The notes beneath the pieces were generated by a model. That model saw only the letters and a program-made list of their open reading frames with translations, searched no databases and had not been told where the DNA came from. A DNA stretch of 64,000 bases from the NCBI GenBank assembly GCA_047967505.1, contig CM106540.1; one strand, given 5' to 3'. The translations under genes were made by a program, and so were the position numbers. How positions within the stretch are numbered: the first letter of the stretch is position 1; every line of letters begins with the position of its first letter. Origin of the DNA: Dipteris shenzhenensis (lineage: Eukaryota > Polypodiophyta > Polypodiopsida > Gleicheniales). Positions 54,641-64,000 of the stretch are shown piece after piece.

Positions 54641-55397
54641 TTCTTCTTATTCAGTGTGTGGAGTGGGAGAGATTATTCTCACATCTATTGATGGCACATA
54701 TTTTAGAATTTCAGATGTACTCTATGTGCCAGGCATAAAGAAGAATTTTTTTTCAGTGTCCTCTCTTAATAGAGGAGGATTTCAGGTTGTATTTGACGAT
54801 GGTAAGTGCGCAATAAGAGACAAAGAGAATGACTATGCTTTGATGTTGTTTGGCACTTTGTGTCTTTTTCAGCTTGATTTATATGAAAAAAGATCCGATC
54901 TTGCATTATTAGTGAGCACTTCCACTGTTGCGATGCAGAATGCGGAGTTATGGCATGCCAGGTATGGGCACATGAGCTATGGCAGCTTAATGACACTTCA
55001 GAGGCATGATATGGTTGATGCATTGCCTTCTTTAGAGTCACCTCCTCCTCATGCATGTGAGGGTTGCATCCTTGGCAAGATACATAGACTTCCTTTCAAG
55101 AAGGATGGTGCAGTGAAAGCTACACGCAAATTACAGCTTATTCAGACCTTATTCAGACTCCAGAGTGATGTTTGCGGTCCCATGAGGACACCTGCTTTTG
55201 GGGGTTATCTTTATTATGCTACATTCATAGATGACTTCACCAACTACATTTGGGTCTATGGTCTCAAGGCAAAATCGGAAGTGTTTATGCATTTCAAACA
55301 CTTTGTGGCTATGGTTGAGAATGAGAGAGAACTCAAGGTGCAGACACTTCGCACAGATCGAGGGGGGGAGTATATGTCTCATGAGTTTGAGGCATTC
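54522..55397 (+). pseudogene. Copia H protease remnant and integrase N-terminal half
   Basis: Where the protease DSGAS loop should be, the frame reads LSVSIKHITSKKSLFASL, so the active site is lost, although HITSKKSLF matches the family. Then come YFRISDVLYVPGIKKNFFSV, WHARYGHMSYGSLMTL and CEGCILGKIHRLPF (zinc site complete), SDVCGPMRTPAFGGYLYYAT (first Asp), FIDDFTNYIWVYGLKAKSEV and LRTDRGGEYMSHEFEAFC (second Asp), then the copia I LTR. The Glu is missing through truncation. Confidence 0.88.
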
Positions 55398-55641
55398 TGT
55401 GAGTAGGGGAGCAAGAGAGTAGGAGAGTAAGAGCTGAAAGCAATAGTTGCAATAGAAGAGTGTGTTACAACTGAAGAGTGGGATAGGTTCTGTCTAAGTG
55501 ACAAAACCTTATCCTTCACTAACCGTAGTTAGTGAACTAACTGTGGTTAGGGAAAAAAACCTCTAAAATGAGGGAAAAGTGCCCCTAACATACTTATTAC
55601 ATTACATTGGTCACTGCTAAATTATAACAATAATTCTAACA
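55398..55641 (-). repeat. 3' LTR of copia I
   Basis: On the minus strand it starts TGTTAGAATTATTG and ends CCCTACTCACA. The polypurine tract GCAGGGGGG is at 55642-55650. The left flank in H is CATTC. Confidence 0.9.
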
Positions 55642-55682
55642 CCCCCCTGCAGTGCCAATGTCATGTACAAGGAAATGATCAA

Positions 55683-56250
55683 TCACCAAAAGGAGAAGTT
55701 CAGGGCACTGTGAAATGCCTCAAACTTTTCACGTGGAAGTGCTTTGGTGAAAATGTCTGCAACATTGTCATGTGTTGACACATAGATCATACTGATCTCT
55801 CGTGCATGCAACTTCTCTCTGACGTAGTGATAGTGAACCTCAATGTGCTTCGTGCGAGCATGAAACACAGGATTCTTTGCCACTGCAATAGCACTCTGAC
55901 TATCAGTGAGAATTGGAGAAGGACCCTCCAATGAAAGATGAAGATCAGCAAATAAACGATGCAGCCAAACACATTCAATTGTCGCTGTGAAAGCTGCCCT
56001 GTACTCAGCTTCACATGAGGAGGTAGCCACTGTAGACTGTTTCTTGCTTAACCAAGAAATACAAGCTTTGCCCAAAAAGAAACAATTGCCACTTGTGGAT
56101 TGCCTAGTGTTATAGTCTCCAGCCCAATCTGAGTCACTGTAGGCATGCATCTGCAAGTCCCCCCCCTGAAAACATCAAGCCAAAAGACTTTGTACCTTGC
56201 AAGTAACGGAAGATGCGTTTTACAGCCTGCCAATGCATAGTCTTTGGGCT
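55683..56250 (-). pseudogene. Copia I RNase H
   Basis: Reads HAYSDSDWAGDYNTRQSTSG (catalytic Asp), NCFFLGKACISWLSKKQSTV, ATSSCEAEYRAAFTATIECV (Glu), ILTDSQSAIAVAKNPVFHAR (Asp), TKHIEVHYHYVREKLHAREI and NVADIFTKALPREKFEAFHS. It is a complete copia RNase H with catalytic residues present. The join to RT is frameshifted at a run of seven G (plus-strand C7 near 56160). Confidence 0.93.
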
Positions 56251-57270
56251 GTGCATATATCTGCTCACCTGAGAAACTGCAAACTGAATATCAGGTCGTG
56301 TATTGCAGAGATAAATGAGGCATCCAACAGCCTGACTGTAGAGTGTGACATCAATTGATTCACCTGCATCATGCATTGTAAGCTTCAGCCCCGGCTCCAT
56401 GGGAGTAGCTATGGGCTTACAATCCTGCATGTTGAATCTGTCCAAGAGTTTCTGCACATACTTGGATTGAGACATAACGATGCCACTTTTCTCTTGAGTA
56501 AACTGGATCCCCAAATAAAAGTGTAGCAGCCCCAAATCTGACATGTCAAAAGTGGTCTGCAATTCAGCTTTAAAATCTGCAATATTATCCTCATTTGACC
56601 CTGTGAGTGGTAAGTCATCTACATAAAGAATGATGACTAAAATATCCCCCCCCATCCTTCTTGATGTAGAGGGTGCTCTCAGTTGGACTATTGTGCAGCC
56701 CCTTGCTGGTCAGAAAGGCATGAATTTTGGCATACCATGCACGTGGGGCTTGTTTCAACCCATACAAAGCTTTATTCAGCTTGCATACTTGATGTGCATT
56801 TCTTGAAATTTCAAAGCCCGGAGGGTGTTTGACATAAACCTCTTCCAACAAGTCTCCGTTAAGGAAGGCTGTTTTAATGTCCAACTGATGAACATTCCAT
56901 TCAAAATTTGCAGCCATGGCTATAACTGACCGGATAGTTGTCATTCTGGATGTAGGAACAAAAGTCTCCTCATAGTCTATGCCCTTTTTCTGAGCATATC
57001 CTTTTGCAACCAGCCTTGCCTTGTACCGATCAATGGACCCATCTGGTTTTCTTTTGACTTTGAAAACCCACTGTGTACCTATGGCATGTTTACCTGGTGG
57101 CAAATCGACAACTTCCCATGTCTGATTTTTCTGAATGGACTGCAATTTATCGTGCATGGCATTCATCCAATGCACATTATCCTGTGCTTCTTCAAATGTC
57201 TCAGGCTCCTCCTCATCAAGAAGAGTACCTGCATAAGCTGATTCAACTGAAAGAGCTTCCCCCCCATGCC
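56134..57270 (-). pseudogene. Copia I reverse transcriptase
   Basis: Reads NQTWEVVDLPPGKHAIGTQW, VFKVKRKPDGSIDRYKARLV, VHQLDIKTAFLNGDLLEEVY, KALYGLKQAPRAWYAKIHAF, then, after a frameshift in a run of eight G (plus C8 near 56645), LVIILYVDDLPLTGSNEDNI (YVDD intact) and LGLLHFYLGIQFTQEKSGIV, CLIYLCNTRPDIQFAVSQVS. All catalytic positions look normal. Only two homopolymer shifts break the RT-RH frame. Confidence 0.93.
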
Positions 57271-58687
57271 TTACTGCACTACGAGTTCTGCCAGGTAATG
57301 GAGCATTAATTTTACTCTCCCTGGAGAGTTTGTAACAGCCAATTTGGAACTGTTTTTGCTGCATGTATATCTGCAATTGTGGAGGTGGTAAGACATCCTG
57401 TGGCTGAATCGGAGCATGTGGAGGTATCTGTAAATTGTGATTTGCATCAGATATATCAGCAGGGGAACCCAAGGCAATGGGTAGTAATCCCTCAAAGACA
57501 TCATCGGAAGCAGCTTGAGTGTGAGCTGAATTTTCTGAAAATATAACATCATTACTGACAATAATCTTGCGTGTGACAGGATTGTAGAGACGGTAGCCCT
57601 TGCTCTCTGCACTGTACCCAACAAAAATGCTTCTGCCGTATTAGCGGACATGCAAATTTCACCTTGTGAAGTTTTCGTCCAAGTTGCGGCCTGCTGGTAT
57701 TGTGATAATTCTTTCTATCTTAAATGGTGCGTTGCCCTATCAACTAGATTTAGATTTAGATGCTCGTTGGGGAGAGACTAAAATGAAAATGTTTAGACTT
57801 CACAAGCAGTTGTAGCTTGAATGAAGAGATTTTGGACTACCTTTTGATTAGCCTTCTCCTTTAGTGCTAGCCTTCATCATGGCTGAGTCTGTTGATTAGC
57901 CTTCTCCTTTAGTGCTAGCCTTCATCATGGCTGAGTCTGCCCTTCACCTCCGGAGTGCCGACAGAAACTCAGTACGAAGACTTTGTATAAATGGATGCTC
58001 AAGTATGTGTGGGTGTGTGGATTTGTATGTGTGAGAGCATATTTTTATACTATGGTCTACACCCACTGTTGGGCACTGATGACGTTAGTGGGGATGTCAT
58101 AGTAGCTAGTCCCTGCTATGCATGATGGAGTTTATGGTTTTCAACCTTGTGAGTGACTATCATGAGATTGAAACTGCACTATGTTGTGTTTTTAGAGGAT
58201 GAGTTTGGGAATGTTCCTAGATTCATCTAGGTATATGTACCCAACAAAAATGCATTTGATTGCCTTATCAGACAACTTATGCCGAAACTCAACGGGCACA
58301 TGAGCATATGCAAGGCATCCAAAAACACGAAAATGATCCACAGAAGGCTTTCTCCCTTGCCAAACTTCATAGGGAGTCTTGGTCTTCAAAGCTTTTGTGG
58401 GAGCCCGATTCAAAACATAATTGGCACACATGAGACCTTCAAGCCAAAATTTGTGGGGCAATTTTTTACTTTTTAGCATGCATCTATCCATCTCCATAAG
58501 AGTACGATTTTTCCTCTCAGGTTTGCCATTTTGCTGAGGGGTTAGCCTCATTGTAAGCTGATGTGCAATGCCCTTGTCTTTCAAAAATGCATCAAAATCT
58601 GCAGACAAATACTCCCCTCCTCTATCTGTGCGTAATCTCTGTATCTTGAGTCCTGATTCATTCTCAACCATGGCTGTAAAGTGTTTG
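57271..58687 (-). pseudogene. Copia I integrase, interrupted by a 605-bp insertion
   Basis: From 58687 leftward: KHFTAMVENESGLKIQRLRT, DRGGEYLSADFDAFLKDKGI (second Asp), HQLTMRLTPQQNGKPERKNR (Glu), KLPHKFWLEGLMCANYVLNR, PYEVWQGRKPSVDHFRVFGC and HKLSDKAIKCIFVGY. After the insertion, AESKGYRLYNPVTRKIIVSN-type sequence (57540-57612), then a linker with TFEEAQDNVHWMNAMHDKLQ. The first Asp and the zinc domain are lost with the truncated end. Confidence 0.9.
57613..58253. mobile_element. 605-bp insertion of unknown class with 18-bp target duplication
   Basis: TGTACCCAACAAAAATGC occurs at 57613-57630 and 58236-58253, and removing one copy plus 57631-58235 restores the copia integrase frame (KCIFVGYSAESKG). 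An 18-bp duplication points to target-primed reverse transcription (LINE, SINE or processed transcript) rather than an LTR or DNA element. I see no poly(A) tail, no pol III boxes and no ORF. Internally, a 46-47 bp block (GATTAGCCTTCTCCTTTAGT) is tandemly duplicated at 57847-57940. Confidence 0.85.
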
Positions 58688-59153
58688 ATATAACATACTC
58701 TCAACTAACTACTGATAATCACGGGAGCTAGCACCATAACTTTCCACCCAGCCAACCTTGCTGGAGCGTGAGAGTACACACAGAGAAAATCAAAATCTGA
58801 AACATACGTGAAGGTCCCTTCTCATTCTCTCACTAGCTCCAACAAGCCCCATCTCCCTAGATGGATCTAGATGCCACATGCCATCATTATAGGGCCTTTC
58901 CTAATGCATCTTTTTTTTTAACCCCTCTCTTGGGATACTTTGAAATCCTTTGCCCCTAGGCACATTTCTTGCATTAGGCCCTTAGCCTTAAATCCACCTA
59001 GTCTGGTGCTATCAGCCCTCACCTAGGACCTTGACATTAATTCCCTCCCGATCATTTACATGAAGCGCAAACAAATATATTACAAACGTAGATCCTTAAG
59101 GGAAATGTCGACTGATTCTTCCGAGGTCATGCCACCTCAGCTAGAGCGTAACA
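58686..59153 (-). repeat. 3' LTR of gypsy G
   Basis: On the minus strand it starts TGTTACGCTCTAGCTGAGG just after the polypurine tract GAAGAGGGAAGGAA (59154-59167) and ends near TATATCA at the copia I junction. The second LTR is outside the window, so the left edge is accurate only to a few bases. Confidence 0.75.
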
Positions 59154-59159
59154 TTCCTT

Positions 59160-59357
59160 CCCTCTTCAGACATCAGCGTCCTCGATGATAAAGTCTGGGA
59201 ACACTCTCCGCAACTGGTATACGGATTCCCAGGTAGCTTCTGATAGAGGCTGACCATGCCATGCAACCAACACCGTGGGAATCTTCCGATTTCGCACTTG
59301 CATGGTTCCTCGGTCCAGGATTCTTGTTGGTTTGCGTCTTGCATTATCCTCTATCTC
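59160..59357 (-). pseudogene. Gypsy G chromodomain
   Basis: Reads EDNARRKPTRILDRGTMQVR, NRKIPTVLVAWHGQPLSEAT, WESVYQLRRVFPDFIIEDAD. This is the classical chromovirus chromodomain (RIL..R....R...VLV.W.G....ATWE....L...FP.F.LEDK). A stop (TAG) after GVVLF separates it from the integrase frame, so it would need read-through. Confidence 0.85.
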
Positions 59358-60560
59358 CTAAAACAAAACCACACCTTCGTTTAGTGAGTCACCAGTATGC
59401 AAAAATTTCTTTAAACAAGAAACATGAAACACTGGGTGCACCTTGCAACCCTGTGGCAATTCTAATTTATAGGCTACCTTGCCTATTCTCTTTAGAATTA
59501 ACCATGGCCCACAATATCGAGGTGATAACTTAGCACACTCTCCTGAAGTTAACGACTTCGAGTGCGAAGGAACTCTGAGAAAAACTTTTTTTCCTTCCTT
59601 AAATTCTCTTATAGACCGGTTTTCATCCGCATACGCCTTGGCTCTATTCATAGCCTGGCGGATATTAGCTCTCGCAAGTGCTAGCATCTCCCGCGTCTGA
59701 ACCACAAAGTTCGCGGCACTAGGCACCTTCTGAGGTACTCCAACTATAGTTGGATTCGCTGGTCTATAACCATAGTTCAGTTTAAACGGACTGAACCCTG
59801 TAAAGGAATGTTTTCTATCATTGTAGGCAAACTCCAACAATGGCAACCACTTGTCCTATGTATGTTGCCTCAATGACACATATGCTCTAAGCATATCCTC
59901 TAAAATTTGGTTGATTCTTTCTGTCTGACTATCCGTTTCTGGATGATCCCCACTACTCATTCTCAACTCAGTTCTTAGTGTCTCAAATACCGCAGTCCAA
60001 AAATGACCGGTAAATTTGACATCTCTGTCTGACACTATGAATCTGGGTAATCCATGCAGACGAAATATATGTCTAATAAACAAATCCGCCACTTGCGGGG
60101 CACTAACTGACTCCCTAGTTGGAATGAAGTGAGCCATCTTGGTAAGACGATCAACCACCACAAGGATAGAATCATATCCACCTTGTGTCATAGGCAGACC
60201 TACAATAAAGTCCATGGAAATGCTCTCCCACTTACTTAGTGGTATCTCCAAGGGCTGTAAAAGTCCGGGTGGCTTCACCCGCTCGGCCTTACTTACCTGA
60301 CACGAAAAACAACGTGTCACATATTCATGAATATGCTTTGTCATCTTTGGCCAAAAGAAATCTCGCTTCACGAGATCATATGTCTTCTGGACTCGTGGAT
60401 GTCCTGCACATGGGCTATCATGGCACTGTTGAATGACTCTCTGCCTGAGATCATTCTGATTAGGTACTACTACCTTGCCATTTCTTTTCAGCATACCATC
60501 CCTTATGGTATATCTTGCATAAGTTTGGCCTTTTCTGGATGCCAGGTCATCCTTTTCGTT
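59358..60560 (-). CDS. Gypsy G integrase
   Basis: The zinc domain reads QQCHDSPCAGHPRVQKTYDL and WPKMTKHIHEYVTRCFSCQV (HHCC complete). The core has WESISMDFIVGLPMTQGGYD (Asp), PRFIVSDRDVKFTGHFW (Asp) and HPETDSQTERINQILEDMLR (Glu). After a stop near 59855 the frame continues MPLLEFAYNDRKHSFTGFSP, FKLNYGYRP, and the GPY/F region SPRYCGPWLILKRIGKVAYK, VHPVFHVSCLKKFL. The catalytic part is intact in one frame with RNase H. A single stop separates the C-terminal domain. Confidence 0.9.
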
Positions 60561-61100
60561 TTCCCCGGGTTTTAACACATGAGCCTTAGGCCAAAGGCTT
60601 TGGACAAACTCGTCCACCTTTTGAGTTTCTCTAATCTCGGTCATTAGAGCACTCTCTAATACCGTGAAACTCATGTTATGCATAATGTGTGACAACGCAT
60701 CAGCAACTTTATTATCTTTTCCTCTTCGGTACCGAATCGTTAAATTAAACTCTTGCATGAGCTCTGCCCACCTAGCTTGGCGGCCTCTCAAGTCAGGTTG
60801 TTTACAAAAATGTTTCAGAGTATCATGATCAACATCCACATAAAACTCTGATCCATACAAATAATGTCGCCATGTTTTCCAAGCATGTACAACATCATAC
60901 AACTCTAATTCATGAGTTGGCCAATTCCTTTGAGAGGGAGAAAGCTTCTTGCTTTCAAAGGCTACTGACCTTTCCTGTTGCTCCTACCGCAATGCCACTT
61001 GCATCGGTTTCCGAGAACAACAGTTTCTGGGGATCAACTATTTTTAACACCGGTCCTGTGACCACAGCTTGTTTTATGGTGTTAAAACTTTCTTGTTGAT
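60561..61100 (-). pseudogene. Gypsy G RNase H
   Basis: The 61278 frame ends KLLFSETDASGIAVGATGKV (first Asp region). After a shift near 60950, MYDVVHAWKTWRHYLYGSEF, YVDVDHDTLKHFCKQPDLRG, RQARWAELMQEFNLTIRYRR and GKDNKVADALSH follow. These match the gypsy RNase H order. The segment between ATG and YDVVHAWK is broken. Confidence 0.85.
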
Positions 61101-61960
61101 TCTGTCTCCATATAAAAGATACTTTATCTGAGGTCAGATCAGTCAATGGCAATACTATTTCGGAATATCCTTTGATATGCCTTCTATAAAATTGGACAAA
61201 TCCCAAGAATGATCGCAAAGCGGTCAGACTCTGAGGGATTGGCCAAGTTAGTATCGCAGCCACTTTCTTTGGATCCATTTCTACCCCCTGGAGTAATTAT
61301 GAATCCTAAATATTCAAGTCTAACCATACACAGTATAGTTTTCTTTTTATTTACATAAAGACTGGCTTTCCTCAAAGTACTGAACACTATTCTTAAGTGT
61401 TCGCGATGCTCAGTAATACTTTTACTGAATACCAGAATATTGTCAATAAAATGTACTATAAACTTTTCGATATACGGACGTAGTAAATCGTTCATAAGCA
61501 TGACGAATGTAGCTGGAGCATTGGTAAGTCCAAAGGGCATTACCAAAAACTCATAATGACCAAACCTGCTTCTAAAAGCGGTTTTATGCACATCCTCGGC
61601 TCTAATACGGATCTGATGGTAGCCACACTTAAGATCTATCTTGCTGAAAATTACGGCCCCATTCAATGCATCTAGCAAATCATCGATCCGAGCCATCGGA
61701 TACCTGTGCTTAACAATGATATTATTTAATGCTCTGTAATCTATACAGAGGCGAAAAGTATCATCTTTCTTCCTCTTTAATATCACTGGGGAAGCAAAAG
61801 GTGAAAAACTGGGTTGAATCTGCCCCAACTTGAGGTATTCTTCCAGTTGTCTTCGCACCTCAGCTTCTTCTGTAAAGCTTAATCTATAGGGAGGTCTATT
61901 TACAGGTTCTGCCCCCGCGATAAGCTCAATTTTATGTTGAACATTCCGCTCTGGAGGTAA
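60955..61960 (-). pseudogene. Gypsy G reverse transcriptase
   Basis: Reads NRPPYRLSFTEEAEVRRQLE, FSPFASPVILKRKKDDTFRL, CIDYRALNNIIVKHRYPMAR, VIFSKIDLKCGYHQIRIRAE (first Asp), TAFRSRFGHYEFLVMPFGLT, NAPATFVMLMNDLLRPYIEK and FIVHFIDNILVFSKSITEHR. The catalytic pair, normally LDD, is IDN: the second Asp has become Asn. A frameshift near 61285 moves to DPKKVAAILTWPIPQSLTAL, RSFLGFVQFYRRHIKGYSEI. The fold is complete but the enzyme should be inactive. Confidence 0.9.
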
Positions 61961-61969
61961 CCCATAAGG

Positions 61970-62560
61970 TAGCTCATCCCTAAAACAGTCAGAGAACTCC
62001 TCTGTTGTAAGATCAGCCAGCTTGGCCATTTCACCACTTTGCGCAACATCAGTGCTAGCCGAAGAATCATCAACCGGCTCTACCGATACTGTACAAAGGA
62101 ATAAAAACTCTTCTTGAGCTTTTCGGATTTCCATCACGGAAACCAACGGTCCCTGAGGTACATATTTCTCACCTCGTAAGACATACAACACATCATTCAT
62201 CTTGAATTGATATACGTGCTTTTTCCAATCAATGGCTGGATTCTTCCTAGAATACCACGCCTTACCCAGGGCTATATCTGCATGAGCAAGCTTAGTCATT
62301 TCAAAATCAAGCTTCTCAGCATAGTCCTGAATACGAAGCTCCAACTGGGTAACCCTTTGGTCCCATACTTCAGTTGAACTTCCATCTGCCATCCTGACTG
62401 TATACGCATAGGCAGATGGGCTAGTCTTTAACTTCAGCCTCTTCACGAGCTTGGAGTTAATTACATTGTGAGTTGACGCCGAGTCAAACAACACAATGAC
62501 ATCATGATTGGCCACTTGTCCTTTCATCTTAATTAACTCCGTATCATTAAAGGCTGTATA
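61970..62560 (-). pseudogene. Gypsy G protease
   Basis: Reads KMKGQVANHDVIVLFDSAST, HNVINSKLVKRLKLKTSPSA, then VRMADGSSTEVWDQRVTQLE. The active site is DSAS rather than the common DSGS/DSGA. Whether Ala is tolerated in this family cannot be judged from one copy. A linker with YVPQGPLVSVMEIRKAQEEF and ELPYGLPPERNVQHKIELIA leads into RT in the same frame. Confidence 0.82.
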
Positions 62561-62607
62561 CCTCGTTGCTGCGGGCTTAGATAGGATGTTATCAGGTGCA
62601 CTCGTTA

Positions 62608-63666
62608 CTAGCTTAGCAACAGACACACATAACAAACAGGTACCGACCTCTGAGAAGATCCTGCTAGCTGAATCTGCATCCGTTCCGCTCTGGGACTTCC
62701 CTCCATTTCCATGTCGCATTCTGAGATTACCATCTCAGCCATCCGACGATCCTTATTTCGTGGACAATCTTTCCACTGATGAGGCTGAAGGCAACACAAA
62801 CACAAGCCTTCTCTCCTCGCTTTTTCTCTTTGCTCTGGGTTTAAGGGAGACTTTGACCAAGCCTGGGCTGGCATTGGTGTTACTTTCCTCTTCACTCCAA
62901 TGGTGGCACTTGATTTAGGAGTTTCAGTTGGTTTCGCCTGCTTGGCTTGACCACTCGGGTGAGAACCACTCCCTTTACTAATCCACTTCTTCTTAAACCC
63001 ATATTTCTTCTGGTATCCATACTGGGTTCCGACCTGCGCAAACCCACTTGGCCTGCTGCCCTTGGCATCTTCATAGTTCAGGGTTATGGCTATTGCATCA
63101 TCCAACGTGTTCGCATACTTAGCCCGAACTTCCATTTTAATCCGATCATTCAATCCAAATATGAAATCTTTCACTTGGATTGGTAGGGGTTCATCAACCT
63201 TCATTACGCTCTCTCGAAACTTATCAGTGTATTCTGCCACTGACAAATTTCTCTGACGAAGGTTTCTATACTGATCCCAAGCTCGGGATGCTTCGTCAGG
63301 AGGTAAGAAGTGTTTTCTAAATTCCCTTTTAAACCCCTCCCAGGTAGTGGATGTAATACCATCTTTCTGTTGTTTAATCCACCACCGATCCGCTGCCTCA
63401 CTAAACATGTGGGTGGCCTCGCGGATTTTCTTGATGTCATTTCTGATTTCACAAATGGTGAATGCCTCGTCCCATTTGTGTAACCAGGTCTCAATGACAT
63501 CAGAACTACGGTCATTCATCCGACCAGAATACTTTTCCGGCCTATAATTGGCAATATTAGGTACTTTAGTCCTCCTAGGCTCGACCGTATGAACACTAGA
63601 CTCCGGTTCCATCGGAGCCCTTCCTTTCTCATCTCGTGAAGTTCTGGCAGACATACTGTGTATCAC
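62608..63666 (-). CDS. Gypsy G gag
   Basis: Open for 352 codons from the Met at 63666. The first part is basic (SARTSRDEKGRAPMEPESSV), then VPNIANYRPEKYSGRMNDRS, SDVIETWLHKWDEAFTICEI, AADRWWIKQQKDGITSTTWE, GFKREFRKHFLPPDEASRAW and RNLSVAEYTDKFRESVMKVD form the Retrotrans_gag capsid. A Lys-rich linker and a Cys/His knuckle CLCCLQPHQWKDC follow (spacing CX2CX3HX4C). This frame overlaps the pol frame (62719) by about 110 nt, so a frameshift is needed to make Gag-Pol. The frame appears intact. Confidence 0.92.
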   Translation of the reverse strand: MIHSMSARTSRDEKGRAPMEPESSVHTVEPRRTKVPNIANYRPEKYSGRMNDRSSDVIETWLHKWDEAFTICEIRNDIKKIREATHMFSEAADRWWIKQQKDGITSTTWEGFKREFRKHFLPPDEASRAWDQYRNLRQRNLSVAEYTDKFRESVMKVDEPLPIQVKDFIFGLNDRIKMEVRAKYANTLDDAIAITLNYEDAKGSRPSGFAQVGTQYGYQKKYGFKKKWISKGSGSHPSGQAKQAKPTETPKSSATIGVKRKVTPMPAQAWSKSPLNPEQREKARREGLCLCCLQPHQWKDCPRNKDRRMAEMVISECDMEMEGSPRAERMQIQLAGSSQRSVPVCYVCLLLS

Positions 63667-64000
63667 TCTTCTAAGTTCAGAATGCCCTACATTTGCCTGT
63701 AACTGTTGCGCTAATATCAGCTACAAGGCATCCTCAAGTAATGCAATCCTGCCAGATAAGGTGTGAACTACTGAGCGCGACACCTGCTGGGTCGGTAGGA
63801 CTCTTGACCCTACAGGGTCCATCCTGGAAGCTCCTTCTGCTTCCATTCAGGTCAATGGGTGTTTTGCTTTTTTTTTAAATTATAAATAAATAAACACCGC
63901 TAGAACACTGTATTTACAAACTGACACAATTCCCTATACTAGGGAATACCTGCAATTTGACAACTATACTGACTAGGTAATTGACACAGGCATATATCCA
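63667..64000 (-). other. Gypsy G leader, continues outside the window
   Basis: The first bases upstream of the Met read, in a frame with one stop, as GRIALLEDAL and LILAQQLQANVGHSELRRVI, matching the LNAEIGNLEDALQLLRAQQ of the gag fragment at 39895. The family gag may therefore start further upstream than 63666. No LTR or primer site is seen before the window ends. Confidence 0.5.

Larger units (their letters stand above)
52183..55397 (+). mobile_element. Ty1/copia element H, 3'-truncated by copia I
   Basis: The 5' LTR is 52183-52451, then a primer-binding site, a ~970 bp leader, gag, a damaged protease and the first half of integrase. The integrase is cut at 55397 in the codons after GGEYMSHEFEAFC by the LTR of copia I. 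RT and RNase H are not in the window. The left junction splits the F2 LTR. The five bases before it are GGTCC. Confidence 0.9.
55398..58687 (-). mobile_element. Ty1/copia element I, inserted in copia H, 5'-truncated
   Basis: The 3' LTR is 55398-55641, followed rightward (element upstream) by the polypurine tract, RNase H, RT and the second half of integrase up to 58687, where the gypsy G LTR begins. Gag and protease are missing. It is the same broad family as H in opposite orientation. Its integrase overlaps that of H by about 38 residues with clear differences, so this is not one element inverted. It carries a 605-bp insertion at 57631-58235. Confidence 0.9.
58686..64000 (-). mobile_element. 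Ty3/gypsy chromovirus element G, runs off the window
   Basis: The 3' LTR is 58686-59153. Going right come the polypurine tract, chromodomain, integrase, RNase H, RT, protease and gag (start 63666), then leader to the window end. The 5' LTR is outside. Most domains are long open frames, with a few shifts and stops. The RT catalytic pair is altered. It inserted into copia I. Confidence 0.9.

Noticed and set aside
1-64000. tRNA genes, CRISPR arrays, bacterial operons or viral genomes
   Set aside because: No cloverleaf-like B boxes, spaced direct repeats or prokaryotic gene runs were seen. All polymerase and capsid-like genes belong to LTR, LINE or hAT elements.

Overview
This window looks like nuclear DNA of a land plant with a large, repeat-rich genome. 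The evidence is plant-type Ty1/copia and Ty3/gypsy retrotransposons with initiator-Met-tRNA-like primer sites, a BED/DUF659 hAT transposon, and the first exon of a plant-type pyroglutamyl-peptidase gene whose intron runs on for more than 26 kb. The scale of intron and nesting fits a fern, lycophyte or gymnosperm better than a compact angiosperm, but the species cannot be read from the sequence. There is no prokaryotic gene organisation, no CRISPR array and no recognisable tRNA gene.

Layout. 103-7301 is a complete but dead minus-strand copia element (A) with 231-bp LTRs and an AACAA target duplication. It sits in the left arm (1-102 plus 7307-9572) of a ~2.3 kb inverted repeat whose right arm (20415-22790) still carries the empty site. 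The ~10.8 kb between the arms holds a decayed coiled-coil coding region, a 5'-truncated copia (B, plus strand), and a Tat-like gypsy with two RNase H domains (D, minus strand) cut in its integrase by the B LTR. 22893-23153 is an exon-like ORF of unknown family. 25166-30238 is a copia element (C, minus strand, TSD AAACC) of the same family as B that has lost RNase H. 30239-36400 is mostly anonymous, with tandem repeats, a copia RNase H tail, a DUF659 fragment, and a piece of bacterial/organellar-type large-subunit rRNA bounded by a 14-bp direct repeat.

36420-37990 is a GC-rich island with the only convincing host gene: pyroglutamyl-peptidase I exon 1 (37668-37928, plus strand, phase-0 donor). 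The presumptive intron then runs to the window end without a recognised second exon. It is filled by a gypsy gag fragment, a copia-A LTR fragment, a LINE C-terminal remnant split by a complete hAT element (41683-44559, 8-bp TSD TCGTAGCA), a gag/protease-only gypsy (F), a chromovirus-like gypsy (F2), and two related copias in opposite orientation (H plus, I minus). Copia I carries an unidentified 605-bp insertion with an 18-bp target duplication. A chromovirus gypsy (G, minus) runs off the right end. The nesting order reads F2, then H, then I, then G.

No autonomous element looks intact, because every pol has stops, frameshifts, deletions or replaced catalytic residues. The most unusual signals are in non-coding parts. 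They are the rRNA-derived insert, dense arrays of TTGAC cores in the gypsy F LTR and of GTAC cores in the copia H leader, Ac-like AAACGG subterminal repeats in the hAT, and the 605-bp insertion of unknown class.
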